From assembly GCF_000406165.1 (NCBI RefSeq), contig NZ_CM001977.1, forward strand, positions 4,467,334 to 4,531,333: a stretch of 64,000 nt of DNA, in the 5' to 3' direction. The position numbers and the translations under genes were made by a program. The notes under the pieces were generated by a model. That model was given only the letters and a program-made list of their open reading frames with translations, was not told the DNA's origin and ran no database searches. This DNA comes from Dickeya zeae NCPPB 2538. GTDB taxonomy: Bacteria > Pseudomonadota > Gammaproteobacteria > Enterobacterales > Enterobacteriaceae. Of the stretch, positions 1 to 8,430 are shown piece by piece (within the stretch, counting starts at the first letter, position 1; each line of letters begins with the position of its first letter).

Positions 1-100
1 GGAGGCGCATTATAGGGAGTTATTCCGGCCTGACAAGCGATAAATACAAAATAATTATCAACTGGATGGTTTTCAGGCAAACCGGGTGGGAAATGGTCAA

Positions 101-122
101 TATGCCGCTTTTCTGCGGCATA
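101..122 (-). terminator. Candidate end-of-operon hairpin after rbsR
   Basis: An 8-bp perfect inverted repeat (TATGCCGC / GCGGCATA, loop of 6) lies about 30 bases beyond the rbsR stop. In the rbsR direction it is followed by only a weak T-rich stretch, so it may be a weak terminator or a 3' stabilising hairpin. The rest of bases 1-150 holds no gene that I can recognise. Confidence 0.4.
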
Positions 123-150
123 AACGCCAGAAAGAAAGGAGAAAGGTCAA

Positions 151-1158
151 TCAGGCGTGGATTTTGCCGACGGAATCCCGAACGATTAACTCGGGTGTCA
201 ATACCAGAACATTATGTTCAGCATCCGGGTGCTCTAACCGGTGGAGCAGCGTATCAATGGCCAGTTCACCAAGCTCACCTTTAGGCTGATGTATCGTCGT
301 CAAGGGCGGCGACAGATAACGAGCCAGTTCAATGTCGTCGTAGCCCACCACGGCCATATCGTCAGGAATGGATAGCCCCGCCTCATATAAGGCGCGATAA
401 ACGCCTACCGCCATCGCATCATTACTGGTAAAGACAGCGTCCGGGCGCTCCGGTAGCGCCAGTAACTGCTGCATGGCGCGAAAACCAGCTTCAAACTCAA
501 AGTCCCCGATCACCTCGAAACCCGCAGGAATCGACAAGCCCGACTGATTCATGGCTTTGCGATAACCTTCCAGACGATTGTGTGCGGTGGTTTTATCTTG
601 CGGACCTGCAATACAGGCAATTTTGCGATAGCCCTGAGAAATCAGGTAGTGAGTCGCCATTTCGCCGCCTTGCAGCGAATTATCTTTGATGATATCGCTG
701 CTGCCTTCAAACGGTGCCCAGTCCATCATCACCACAGGAATAGAGGGATAGCGACGAATAATATCCGGTGAAGGCAGATGGCTCTCTGTGCACATCAGTA
801 ACAGCCCATCCACCCGCTTTTGCAGCAACGTCTCCAGACTGCGGCTCAGACGGTGGTGATCGCCTTCGGTATTGCAAAGAATCAGGCTATAGCCACGTTC
901 GTAACAACAACGTTCCACACCACGCACCACTTCGGCATAAAACGGGTTACTACTTGCCGTCAGCAACATACCAATGGTACGGGTCTGGTTGATTTTGAGA
1001 CTACGCGCCAGCGCGGACGGCGCGTAGTTCAGTTGTTCCACCGCTTTCATTACCCGGTCGCGAATGGCATCGCTGACATAGCGGTTATCGTTGATGACAT
1101 GAGAAACCGTTGATGTGGATACCCCAGCCAGACGGGCCACGTCTTTCATTGTCGCCAA
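151..1158 (-). CDS. rbsR: Ribose operon repressor, LacI family
   Basis: A 335-residue LacI/GalR-family repressor. An N-terminal helix-turn-helix (about residues 4-23, KDVARLAGVSTSTVSHVIND) is followed by a hinge and a periplasmic-binding-protein-like sensor domain that in this family binds D-ribose. It closely resembles E. coli RbsR in length and sequence. It is the last gene of rbsDACBKR and starts 3 bases after the rbsK stop, so it is probably co-transcribed. Two palindromes matching the RbsR operator lie in front of rbsD, which implies autoregulation. In E. coli, RbsR also affects purine genes; nothing here tests that. Confidence 0.95.
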   Translation of the reverse strand: MATMKDVARLAGVSTSTVSHVINDNRYVSDAIRDRVMKAVEQLNYAPSALARSLKINQTRTIGMLLTASSNPFYAEVVRGVERCCYERGYSLILCNTEGDHHRLSRSLETLLQKRVDGLLLMCTESHLPSPDIIRRYPSIPVVMMDWAPFEGSSDIIKDNSLQGGEMATHYLISQGYRKIACIAGPQDKTTAHNRLEGYRKAMNQSGLSIPAGFEVIGDFEFEAGFRAMQQLLALPERPDAVFTSNDAMAVGVYRALYEAGLSIPDDMAVVGYDDIELARYLSPPLTTIHQPKGELGELAIDTLLHRLEHPDAEHNVLVLTPELIVRDSVGKIHA

Positions 1159-1161
1159 GGA

Positions 1162-2094
1162 TTACTCCTGTGCATTCAGGAAGGCATCAATCTCTTCACG
1201 CCAGGGAACAGAAGGCTGAGCGCCATGGCGAGTCACCGCGATAGCCGCCGCCGCATGAGCAAACTTAACCGCCGCCTCCATAGGGCGTGACTCCAGCAGA
1301 GCCGTCACCAACGCGCCATTGAAGGTATCACCCGCCGCAATGGTATCAACCGCTTTGACCCGGAAACCGGGAATACGCTGACCCTGCCCTTGTTCGCTTA
1401 ACCAGACACCACGGCTGCCAAGGGTAATCAGTACTGTTGAGATGCCTTTATCATGCAGGACCTGTGCGGCACGCTGTGCATCTTCTTCGGTTTCTACGCT
1501 CACCCCAGTCAGGATCTGCGCTTCCGTCTCATTCGGCGTGATCATATCCACCAATGACAATAACTCGTCAGGCAGAGAACAAGCTGGAGCCGGGTTGAGA
1601 ATAACTTTAGTGCCACTGTCATGCGCCAGGCGAGCAGCTGCTATCACAGTTTCCAGCGGAGACTCCAGTTGCATCAACAGCGCGGAGGCATCAGTAATTT
1701 TCTGCTGATAGCGATGCAGGTAATCAGGCGTTACGGCCGCATTGGCCCCCGCATGAATGCCGATCATGTTTTCAGCTTCACCGTTAACGAAAATCAATGC
1801 TACCCCGGTAGTCTGGCCGGTAATGGCTTCAACGGCGGAAACATCAATTCGGTCATTGATGAGTTGCTGGCGAATACGTTCGCCGATATCGTCAGCGCCG
1901 ACACAAGCGATAAATTCGATATCTGCGCCACTACGCCCGGCAGCCACCGCCTGGTTCGCGCCTTTACCGCCAAATGCCACACCATATTGTTTACCGATCA
2001 CCGTTTCGCCCGGGCGGGGAAACTGAGCCAGATTCAAAATATGATCCGCATTGATACTTCCCAAGACTACCAGCTTGCCTGATTTCATTAACAT
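1162..2094 (-). CDS. rbsK: Ribokinase
   Basis: PfkB-family sugar kinase that phosphorylates D-ribose to ribose 5-phosphate in the cytoplasm. The N-terminal substrate motif GGKGANQA (residues 42-49) and the C-terminal catalytic motif DTIAAGDTFNG with the catalytic Asp are intact. The length of 310 (308 from the second Met) matches E. coli RbsK (309). A GGGG Shine-Dalgarno lies 4 bases before the first ATG and 10 before the second, so the exact start is ambiguous. It follows rbsB after a 76-base spacer containing a strong hairpin, and is followed at once by rbsR. Confidence 0.95.
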   Translation of the reverse strand: MLMKSGKLVVLGSINADHILNLAQFPRPGETVIGKQYGVAFGGKGANQAVAAGRSGADIEFIACVGADDIGERIRQQLINDRIDVSAVEAITGQTTGVALIFVNGEAENMIGIHAGANAAVTPDYLHRYQQKITDASALLMQLESPLETVIAAARLAHDSGTKVILNPAPACSLPDELLSLVDMITPNETEAQILTGVSVETEEDAQRAAQVLHDKGISTVLITLGSRGVWLSEQGQGQRIPGFRVKAVDTIAAGDTFNGALVTALLESRPMEAAVKFAHAAAAIAVTRHGAQPSVPWREEIDAFLNAQE

Positions 2095-2113
2095 GAACCC
2101 CGATGTTGATTAC

Positions 2114-2136
2114 GCGCCACCCACCAGGGGTGGCGC
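2114..2136 (-). other. Hairpin between rbsB and rbsK
   Basis: A perfect 9-bp GC-rich inverted repeat (GCGCCACCC / GGGTGGCGC, loop of 5) lies between rbsB and rbsK. No U-tract follows in the operon direction, so it is unlikely to be a simple terminator. Hairpins after periplasmic binding protein genes are known to protect the upstream mRNA and lower expression of downstream genes; that role is inferred here. Confidence 0.55.
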
Positions 2137-2170
2137 CGTACTGCACGTGCGGTATTACGTTTTGATGATG

Positions 2171-3061
2171 TTATTGCTTAGTAACCAGTTTCAGGTCGAC
2201 AGGGATGATCGCCTGTACTTTTTCGCCTTTCAGCACCTTGTCAGCCGTTTCCACACCGATGACACCGATCTGATCAGGACGCTGAGCCACGGTAGCCGCC
2301 ATCTTGCCGCTTTCTACCGCTTTCAAGCCATCAGCAGTACCATCGAAACCAACAACCATCACATTGTCACGACCTGCGGTCTGCAGGGCACGCAGAGCAC
2401 CCAACGCCATTTCGTCATTCTGGGCGAATACCGCCTGGACATCCGGGTGAGCGGTCAGCAGGTTTTGCATCACATTCAGACCCTTGGTACGGTCGAAATC
2501 TGCAGGCTGACTTGCCAGCATGTTGAATTTGTTCTTCTCGGCAGACTTCATGAAGCCAGCGCCGCGTTCACGAGCGGCAGACGTACCTGCCAGGCCTTCC
2601 AGTTGAATAACTTTGGCGCCTTCACCCAGTTTTTTAGCGATGAAATCGCCGGCAACTTTACCGCCGAAGGCGTTGTCGGAAGCTACGTGGCTAACGACTT
2701 CACCACTGGCAGCAACACGGTCCAGCGTGATAACCGGAATTTTAGCCTGATTAGCCAGTTTCACCGCGTTACCTACTGCGTTGGAATCCGTCGGGTTGAT
2801 CAGCAACAGCTTGGTGCCACGAACGGTCAAATCCTGCACGTTGGAAAGTTCTTTGGCCGGGTTGTTCTGGGAATCAAGCACCACCAGGTTGTAGCCCAGT
2901 TTGTCCGCTTCTTTCTGAGCGCCATCTTTCAACGACACAAAGAACGGGTTATTCAGCGTGGAAACAACAAGAGCAATGGTATCCTTTGCCAGCGCATTGG
3001 CACTGACCGTTGCACTCAGCGCGACAGCGGAAACCAGAGTAGCAATCTTCTTCAAGTTCAT
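2171..3061 (-). CDS. rbsB: Periplasmic D-ribose-binding protein
   Basis: A 296-residue type I periplasmic binding protein. It has a typical Sec signal peptide (residues 1 to about 25, ending in ANALA) and a two-lobed sugar-binding body with the family's conserved segments (STLNNPFFVSLKDGAQKEAD near the N terminus, FAQNDEMALGAL in the second lobe). It delivers ribose to the RbsAC membrane complex and to the chemoreceptor Trg where present. It lies 26 bases after rbsC in the rbs operon. Length and sequence match E. coli RbsB closely. Confidence 0.96.
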   Translation of the reverse strand: MNLKKIATLVSAVALSATVSANALAKDTIALVVSTLNNPFFVSLKDGAQKEADKLGYNLVVLDSQNNPAKELSNVQDLTVRGTKLLLINPTDSNAVGNAVKLANQAKIPVITLDRVAASGEVVSHVASDNAFGGKVAGDFIAKKLGEGAKVIQLEGLAGTSAARERGAGFMKSAEKNKFNMLASQPADFDRTKGLNVMQNLLTAHPDVQAVFAQNDEMALGALRALQTAGRDNVMVVGFDGTADGLKAVESGKMAATVAQRPDQIGVIGVETADKVLKGEKVQAIIPVDLKLVTKQ

Positions 3062-3087
3062 ATTTCAATTCCTGTGTGAATGAAAAG

Positions 3088-4056
3088 TTATTTACTGCCT
3101 TTGTTATCTACCAAAACCGCCAGCAGAATAACCACCGCCTTGACGATCATCTGGTAGTAAGAAGAAACCCCTAACAGGTTAAGCCCGTTATTCAGGAACC
3201 CCAGAATCAAGGCACCGATTAACGTTCCCACCACGCGTCCTTTACCACCTGACAAACTTGTACCACCCAGCACTACCGCTGCAATGGCATCCAGTTCATA
3301 CCCCGTCCCTGCCGTTGGCTGTGCTGAAGACAGACGGGCCACTTCAATAATGCCTGCCAATGCCGACAACAAACCGCACAACGAATACACAACGATTTTG
3401 ACTCTATCAACGCTGATCCCGGAAAGACGGGTTGCCGCTTCATTACCGCCCAACGCATAGATATAGCGACCAATGCGGGTATGGTGCAGCATGTACCAGG
3501 TTGCCAGGAATACCACTGCCATAATCCAAATAGGCGTAGGTACTCCCAGAGGACGTCCGATGCCGAACCACCCCAACGCATCTGCCGCATCGGAAAAACC
3601 GGTATTGACAGGACTGCCGTTGGTGTAGACCATCGTGACGCCACGTAGCAGCAACATCATCACTAGCGTAGCAATAAAGGCCTGAACCCGCCCCTTGGCA
3701 ATGATAATCCCCGTCCCCGCACCAATGACCGCACCCAGCGCCAGCGCCGCGAATACTGCCACCAACGCATTGATCTCAAGCCCGACGATAGACGCGGCAA
3801 CCGCCCCTGTCAGCGCCAGCAACGACCCTACCGACAAATCAATGCCGGAGGTGAGGATAACCAGCGTCATTCCCACCGCCATAATGGCGTTTACCGACGT
3901 TTGCTGCAGGATGTTGAACAAGTTGTTCAGGGTAAAAAAGTTGGGACTCATTGAAGACACCACAGCGATAAGAATCAGCAGGGCGATCAATGATTTTTGC
4001 TCCATCAGCCACTCTTTGCTGAGCCAGCGCTTTGCTGTGATAGTTTGAGAACTCAT
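3088..4056 (-). CDS. rbsC: Ribose ABC transporter permease
   Basis: A 322-residue membrane permease of the carbohydrate ABC importer family (BPD_transp_2), with about eight to ten hydrophobic segments. The segment ELDAIAAVVLGGTSLSGGKG near residue 250 is the conserved coupling region characteristic of RbsC-like permeases. It forms the membrane channel for ribose with the ATPase RbsA and binding protein RbsB. It lies between rbsA (7 bases upstream) and rbsB. No truncation or unusual feature. Confidence 0.96.
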   Translation of the reverse strand: MSSQTITAKRWLSKEWLMEQKSLIALLILIAVVSSMSPNFFTLNNLFNILQQTSVNAIMAVGMTLVILTSGIDLSVGSLLALTGAVAASIVGLEINALVAVFAALALGAVIGAGTGIIIAKGRVQAFIATLVMMLLLRGVTMVYTNGSPVNTGFSDAADALGWFGIGRPLGVPTPIWIMAVVFLATWYMLHHTRIGRYIYALGGNEAATRLSGISVDRVKIVVYSLCGLLSALAGIIEVARLSSAQPTAGTGYELDAIAAVVLGGTSLSGGKGRVVGTLIGALILGFLNNGLNLLGVSSYYQMIVKAVVILLAVLVDNKGSK

Positions 4057-4063
4057 ATCTGAT

Positions 4064-5569
4064 TTACTCCTGCTTTACGCCGTATTGCTTACCAACGGCC
4101 GCAGCCATCAGCGCTTCCTGTGTAGCCTGTTCAATCGGGAACTCACCGCTCAGGCGCCCTTCGTGCATGACGATAATGCGATCGCTCATCCCGAGCACTT
4201 CAGGCATTTCCGACGATACCAGAATGATGCTTAACCCTTCTTGCTTGAACTGGTTGATTAACTGATAGATTTCTTTTTTTGCCCCGACATCGACGCCACG
4301 GGTCGGCTCATCCAGAATCAGCACTTTGGGACGGGTCATCAACCCACGGGCGATCGCCACTTTCTGCTGATTACCACCGGACAATAACCCGATCGGCTGG
4401 GACATGGACGGAGTGCGAATATTGAACATGCGGATAAAATCGCCCACCGCCTGTTGCTCATCGCCATGCCGCAGCGAACCCGCTGCGTTGCTGAAATAAC
4501 GCAGTGCCGTCAGGGACATGTTTTCTTTTACCGACATGCCGAGCACCAGTCCGTCTCGCTTACGGTCTTCGGAAATATACACAATACCGCTGGCCAGGCC
4601 GTCTTGTGGACTGCGCGCCACGATGTTCTCCCCGTCTAAGGAGACGCTACCGTGGGTACGTGGCAACGCGCCATACAACACTTTCATCAGTTCGGTGCGA
4701 CCGGCCCCCATTAGCCCGGCCACCCCGAGAATCTCGCCTTTGCGCAGGGTGAAGCTCACGTTATTCACCCCCGGCCCAGACAATTCGCTGACCTGCAAAC
4801 GCACGTCACCGGGCGCCTGATTCAAACGGGGGTACTGATCTTCCAGCTTACGTCCCACCATCATTTCAATCAGCGAATCTTCCTGTAATTCACTCACTGC
4901 ACGCTCGCCGATAAACTGGCCATCACGGAACACGGTCACATCGTCGCAGATTTCGAAAATCTCTTTGAGTCGATGGGAGATATAGACAATGCCGCAGCCC
5001 TGGGCCTGCAATTCCCGGATAACACTAAACAGCGAGGCGGTTTCGGTATCCGTCAGCGCATCGGTGGGTTCATCCATAATGATGACCCGAGACTCAAAGC
5101 TCAGCACTTTGGCGATTTCAACCATCTGCTGATCGCCAATCGACAATTCCCCCACCAGGCGGCGACTGTCATAGCGCAGGTTCAAACGCTTGAGCAGCTT
5201 ATCCGCCTCGTCATACATACGCTTCCAGTCAATACGCCCCAGGCGGTTGGTAAATTCACGGCCGAGGAAAATATTTTCCGCAATGGTTAATTGGGGAATC
5301 AGGTTCAATTCCTGATGGATAATGCCGATACCAGCTTCCTGAGAGGCTTTGGGACCACTGAAATCCACATCCTTACCCAAAAACTGGATACTACCGGCAT
5401 CCCGACGATAAATGCCCGTCAGCACTTTCATCATGGTGGATTTACCGGCACCGTTTTCCCCCACCAGCGCCATGACTTTGCCCGGATAGACATTCAATGC
5501 CGCGCCGGACAGCGCCTTAACGCCGGGGAACGTTTTGGTGATGCCTTGCAATTGCAGTAAAGGTTGCAT
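4064..5569 (-). CDS. rbsA: Ribose ABC transporter ATP-binding protein
   Basis: A 501-residue duplicated ABC ATPase that drives ribose import. The first half has Walker A GENGAGKS (residues 37-44) and an LSIGDQQ signature. The second half has a degenerate P-loop (GLMGAGRTE) and the signature LSGGNQQ, as in other sugar ABC ATPases. The frame is open for nine further codons upstream, but the ATG at 5569 gives exactly the length and N terminus of E. coli RbsA and is preceded by GAGGT. That start lies 7 bases after the rbsD stop, with the ribosome site inside the rbsD end, which suggests translational coupling. Confidence 0.95.
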   Translation of the reverse strand: MQPLLQLQGITKTFPGVKALSGAALNVYPGKVMALVGENGAGKSTMMKVLTGIYRRDAGSIQFLGKDVDFSGPKASQEAGIGIIHQELNLIPQLTIAENIFLGREFTNRLGRIDWKRMYDEADKLLKRLNLRYDSRRLVGELSIGDQQMVEIAKVLSFESRVIIMDEPTDALTDTETASLFSVIRELQAQGCGIVYISHRLKEIFEICDDVTVFRDGQFIGERAVSELQEDSLIEMMVGRKLEDQYPRLNQAPGDVRLQVSELSGPGVNNVSFTLRKGEILGVAGLMGAGRTELMKVLYGALPRTHGSVSLDGENIVARSPQDGLASGIVYISEDRKRDGLVLGMSVKENMSLTALRYFSNAAGSLRHGDEQQAVGDFIRMFNIRTPSMSQPIGLLSGGNQQKVAIARGLMTRPKVLILDEPTRGVDVGAKKEIYQLINQFKQEGLSIILVSSEMPEVLGMSDRIIVMHEGRLSGEFPIEQATQEALMAAAVGKQYGVKQE

Positions 5570-5576
5570 CGCTACC

Positions 5577-5996
5577 TCAGAAGGTGACGCCAGCACAAAG
5601 GATCACATTCGCGTAAGGAGAGCATTCCCCCGTACGAATAATGGCCCGGCTCTGACCACTTTGTTTTTTAAACTCTTCGTGGCTGACGTAATGCAGTGAA
5701 ATAGTATTTCCCTGGTGTTGTTCAAGTTGTGCTAACTGTTTTAATAACGCTTCATGGAGCGTGGTGTTTTTCTCAATGATTTCCTGAGCCAAAATCGCCG
5801 CTTCTACCTGCATTTCCGCCGTCACCACATCCAGCACCTGCAAGAAGCCAGGAACGTTATGGGTCAAAGCCAGGTCGATGCGGGCCGTCGTCGCTGGAAT
5901 CGGTAAACCGGCGTCAGCAATGACAATCTGATCGGTATGTCCCAGTTGGGAAATCACCGACGAGATATCGGAATGAAGTAACACACCTTTTTTCAT
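5577..5996 (-). CDS. rbsD: D-ribose pyranase
   Basis: A 139-residue cytoplasmic enzyme that interconverts the beta-pyranose and furanose forms of ribose, so that imported sugar reaches ribokinase in the usable form. The conserved His20 (in LGHTD) and the C-terminal block GECSPYANVILCAGVTF are present, and the length equals the E. coli protein. It is the first gene of the ribose operon. A perfect RbsR-type palindrome lies 15 to 31 bases upstream of its start. Confidence 0.95.
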   Translation of the reverse strand: MKKGVLLHSDISSVISQLGHTDQIVIADAGLPIPATTARIDLALTHNVPGFLQVLDVVTAEMQVEAAILAQEIIEKNTTLHEALLKQLAQLEQHQGNTISLHYVSHEEFKKQSGQSRAIIRTGECSPYANVILCAGVTF

Positions 5997-6011
5997 GTTG
6001 TTTATCCTGAG

Positions 6012-6027
6012 AGCGAAACGTTTCGCT
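6012..6027 (-). promoter_or_regulatory. RbsR operator, proximal
   Basis: Perfect 16-bp palindrome AGCGAAACGTTTCGCT, centred about 23 bases before the rbsD start. It is of the LacI-family type and matches the E. coli rbs operator as I recall it. It probably overlaps or lies just after the transcription start, so RbsR binding would block the promoter. Confidence 0.85.
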
Positions 6028-6093
6028 TATAGAGCAAGTGTAGAAAAAGAACCGGAGAAGGCAACGATTATCTTATGAAAATGTGATCGTTAT

Positions 6094-6105
6094 CGAAACG
6101 TTTCG
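6094..6105 (-). promoter_or_regulatory. RbsR operator, distal
   Basis: A second perfect 12-bp core CGAAACGTTTCG, centred exactly 80 bases from the first. It carries the same core as the proximal operator, which suggests a second RbsR contact and possible looping. A TGTGA half-site for CRP lies just beside it (6083-6087). Confidence 0.65.
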
Positions 6106-6250
6106 TTGGCGTAATAAAAGGAAGATTTTAAGTTATTAAAACCAATAAAAAAGACGCGACAGGACAAAACCGGAGGGTTTTAGGGGAGATTGAATGTTAT
6201 ATCCGCGCAAGGATAACCGTAGGCGGGAAGAAGACGGCCACCAATACCAC

Positions 6251-6282
6251 AGCGGGTGAGATCCTGTTAGACCTCACCCGCT
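6251..6282 (-). terminator. Hairpin downstream of kup
   Basis: Perfect 10-bp inverted repeat (AGCGGGTGAG / CTCACCCGCT, loop of 12) about 20 bases after the kup stop. No U-run follows in the kup direction, so it may act as a Rho-assisted terminator or as a 3' end stabiliser. Confidence 0.5.
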
Positions 6283-6303
6283 TATTTATCTACTCGCCCG
6301 GAA

Positions 6304-8172
6304 TCAGATTTCTACCTGAATACCCAATTCAATCAACCGGTTAGGTGGAATTTCGAATTGATCCGCCGCGCGCAGCGCATTGCGGCTCAGCATCATGAAC
6401 AACTTACCGCGAACAAGCAGATACCAGGGGCGCGCGCCCATCATCAGCGATTCATTCGACAAGAAGAACGTAGTTTCCATCATCTGGCAGGTCAATCCAT
6501 CCTGCCAGCAGCGATGGAATACCTCTTCCACATTCGGCGTTTCACGCCAGCCATAGCTGGCGACCACCCGCCAGAAGGTGGGGGAAAGTTGCTCCACCGA
6601 AACACGCCGGGCGTTGTGCACATAAGGCGCGTCTTCCGTTCTCATGGTCAGCAGCACCACGCGCTCATGCAGTACCTTGTTGTGTTTAAGATTGTGCAGC
6701 AAAGCAAACGGAATGACATGGGTAGCACGCGACAGATAGACAGCCGTTCCTGTTACACGCACTGGCGGGTTCTTCTCCAGCGACGCGATCATCGCATCCA
6801 GCGAATTACCATGCTCATGGATACGGCGTAACAGCCGGAAACGCTCGCTTTTCCAGGTCGTCATGATGATAAACATCACCATACCCAGCGCCAGCGGCAG
6901 CCAGCCACCAGAAATAATCTTCACCACGTTGGCCAGGAACATCGGCAAATCGATAGCCAGCAGAGCCACCAGCAGCAACCAGACCAGATAGCGATACCAG
7001 TGCCAGTTTTTCAGCGCCACCGTACAAGACAGGATGCTGGTCAGCACCATCGTGCCGGTCACCGCAATACCGTAAGCGGCAGCCAGATTGCTGGAATGTT
7101 CAAAGCTGATAATAACGATTACCACCGCCACATACAGCAACCAATTGATAAACGGGATATAAATCTGTCCAGACTCCATATCTGACGTATGCACGATGCG
7201 CATCGGCGGCAGATACCCCAGACGAACCGCCTGACGGGTCAGCGAGAACACCCCGGAAATAACCGCCTGAGAAGCAATGATGGTGGCAAGCGTAGCCAGC
7301 ACCAACAGCGGAATCAGTGCCCAATCCGGCGCCAGCAGGAAGAACGGGTTTTTGATAGCCTCCGGATTTTTCAGCAACAGCGCGCCCTGGCCAAAGTAGT
7401 TGAGCACCAGCGACGGTAAAACCGCTGAAAACCAGGCGATACGAATCGGCAGTTTGCCAAAGTGGCCCATATCGGCATACAGCGCCTCAACCCCAGTGAT
7501 CGCCAGTACTACCGCCCCCAGCGCAAAGAAGGACACCGATTTATATTGAATGAAAAAGTTAATTGCCCATTGGGGATTGAGTGCCTGCAATACCTCTGGA
7601 TTGGCGATAATGCTGCGAGCCCCCAGCACACCGAGCGACAAAAACCACAGCATCATGATCGGCGCAAACAGGCTACCTACCCGACCCGTACCGTGCTTTT
7701 GAATCATAAACAATAGCGTCAGTACCACTATTGAAATAGGGACGATGTAGGTATCCAGCGACGGCGCAACGATATCCAGCCCCTCGATTGCCGACATCAC
7801 CGAAATCGCTGGGGTAATCACCACCTCACCATAGAAGAAGCTGCCGCCGATCAATCCCATGATCACCACTATCGCGGTCATCTTGTCGGACGTATTGCGT
7901 CCGGCCAGCGACATCAGCGTCAGAATCCCCCCTTCACCGGCGTTATCCGCACGCATGACATAGCTGAGATACTTAAGGGATACGACCAGCACCAGCAGCC
8001 AGAATATCAGTGAGAGAAAGCCAAAGACGGAATCGGGTTCAACCCCGAAACCAAACTGCCCGGAAAGACACTCCCTGAGCGTATAGAGCGGGCTGGTGCC
8101 GATGTCGCCATACACTACACCGATGGCAGCCAGCGTGACCGCTGGAAGTGAACGTTTATGTTCTGAATTCAT
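6304..8172 (-). CDS. kup: Low-affinity potassium transporter Kup
   Basis: A 622-residue integral membrane K+/H+ symporter of the KUP/HAK/KT family. The N-terminal family signature GVVYGDIGTSPLYT is intact. About twelve hydrophobic segments fill residues 15-440, followed by a soluble C-terminal cytoplasmic domain. Length matches E. coli Kup (622). It lies between the rbs operon and ravA, transcribed away from ravA. Its stop is followed by an inverted repeat at 6251-6282. Confidence 0.96.
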   Translation of the reverse strand: MNSEHKRSLPAVTLAAIGVVYGDIGTSPLYTLRECLSGQFGFGVEPDSVFGFLSLIFWLLVLVVSLKYLSYVMRADNAGEGGILTLMSLAGRNTSDKMTAIVVIMGLIGGSFFYGEVVITPAISVMSAIEGLDIVAPSLDTYIVPISIVVLTLLFMIQKHGTGRVGSLFAPIMMLWFLSLGVLGARSIIANPEVLQALNPQWAINFFIQYKSVSFFALGAVVLAITGVEALYADMGHFGKLPIRIAWFSAVLPSLVLNYFGQGALLLKNPEAIKNPFFLLAPDWALIPLLVLATLATIIASQAVISGVFSLTRQAVRLGYLPPMRIVHTSDMESGQIYIPFINWLLYVAVVIVIISFEHSSNLAAAYGIAVTGTMVLTSILSCTVALKNWHWYRYLVWLLLVALLAIDLPMFLANVVKIISGGWLPLALGMVMFIIMTTWKSERFRLLRRIHEHGNSLDAMIASLEKNPPVRVTGTAVYLSRATHVIPFALLHNLKHNKVLHERVVLLTMRTEDAPYVHNARRVSVEQLSPTFWRVVASYGWRETPNVEEVFHRCWQDGLTCQMMETTFFLSNESLMMGARPWYLLVRGKLFMMLSRNALRAADQFEIPPNRLIELGIQVEI

Positions 8173-8430
8173 AAACCTTGTCTTCTGTTATCAATTCATT
8201 AACAAATCGGGCCTTATTCTGGTTGGAGTAGCCCGAAAACGCACAGTATGCACAAATCACGTTAAAAGCCCATTTTTTAATACTACCTTGGTTCTGTTCG
8301 GGGCTGGCACCTTTGTTGATTAACACCAGCAATGGTGACAATAATTAATGTATGGCTAATGAAGAAAACGTAGTCTTTCTAGCGTTATTACACGCTCTTG
8401 ACGGCAATTTACCGCAATGACGGATCTATT
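8173..8430. other. Divergent kup/ravA intergenic region
   Basis: A 258-base AT-rich spacer between the divergent genes kup and ravA must hold both promoters. I see no palindrome or known operator that I would name with confidence. Confidence 0.5.

Noticed and set aside
1..50. CATTATAGGG-type -10-like sequence at the window start, possibly of a growth-regulated promoter
   Set aside because: The window cuts the context, so no gene can be assigned.
2051..3079. Long opposite-strand frame of 342 codons over rbsB
   Set aside because: It is the mirror of rbsB, whose signal peptide and family match are clear. The reverse frame has no family resemblance.
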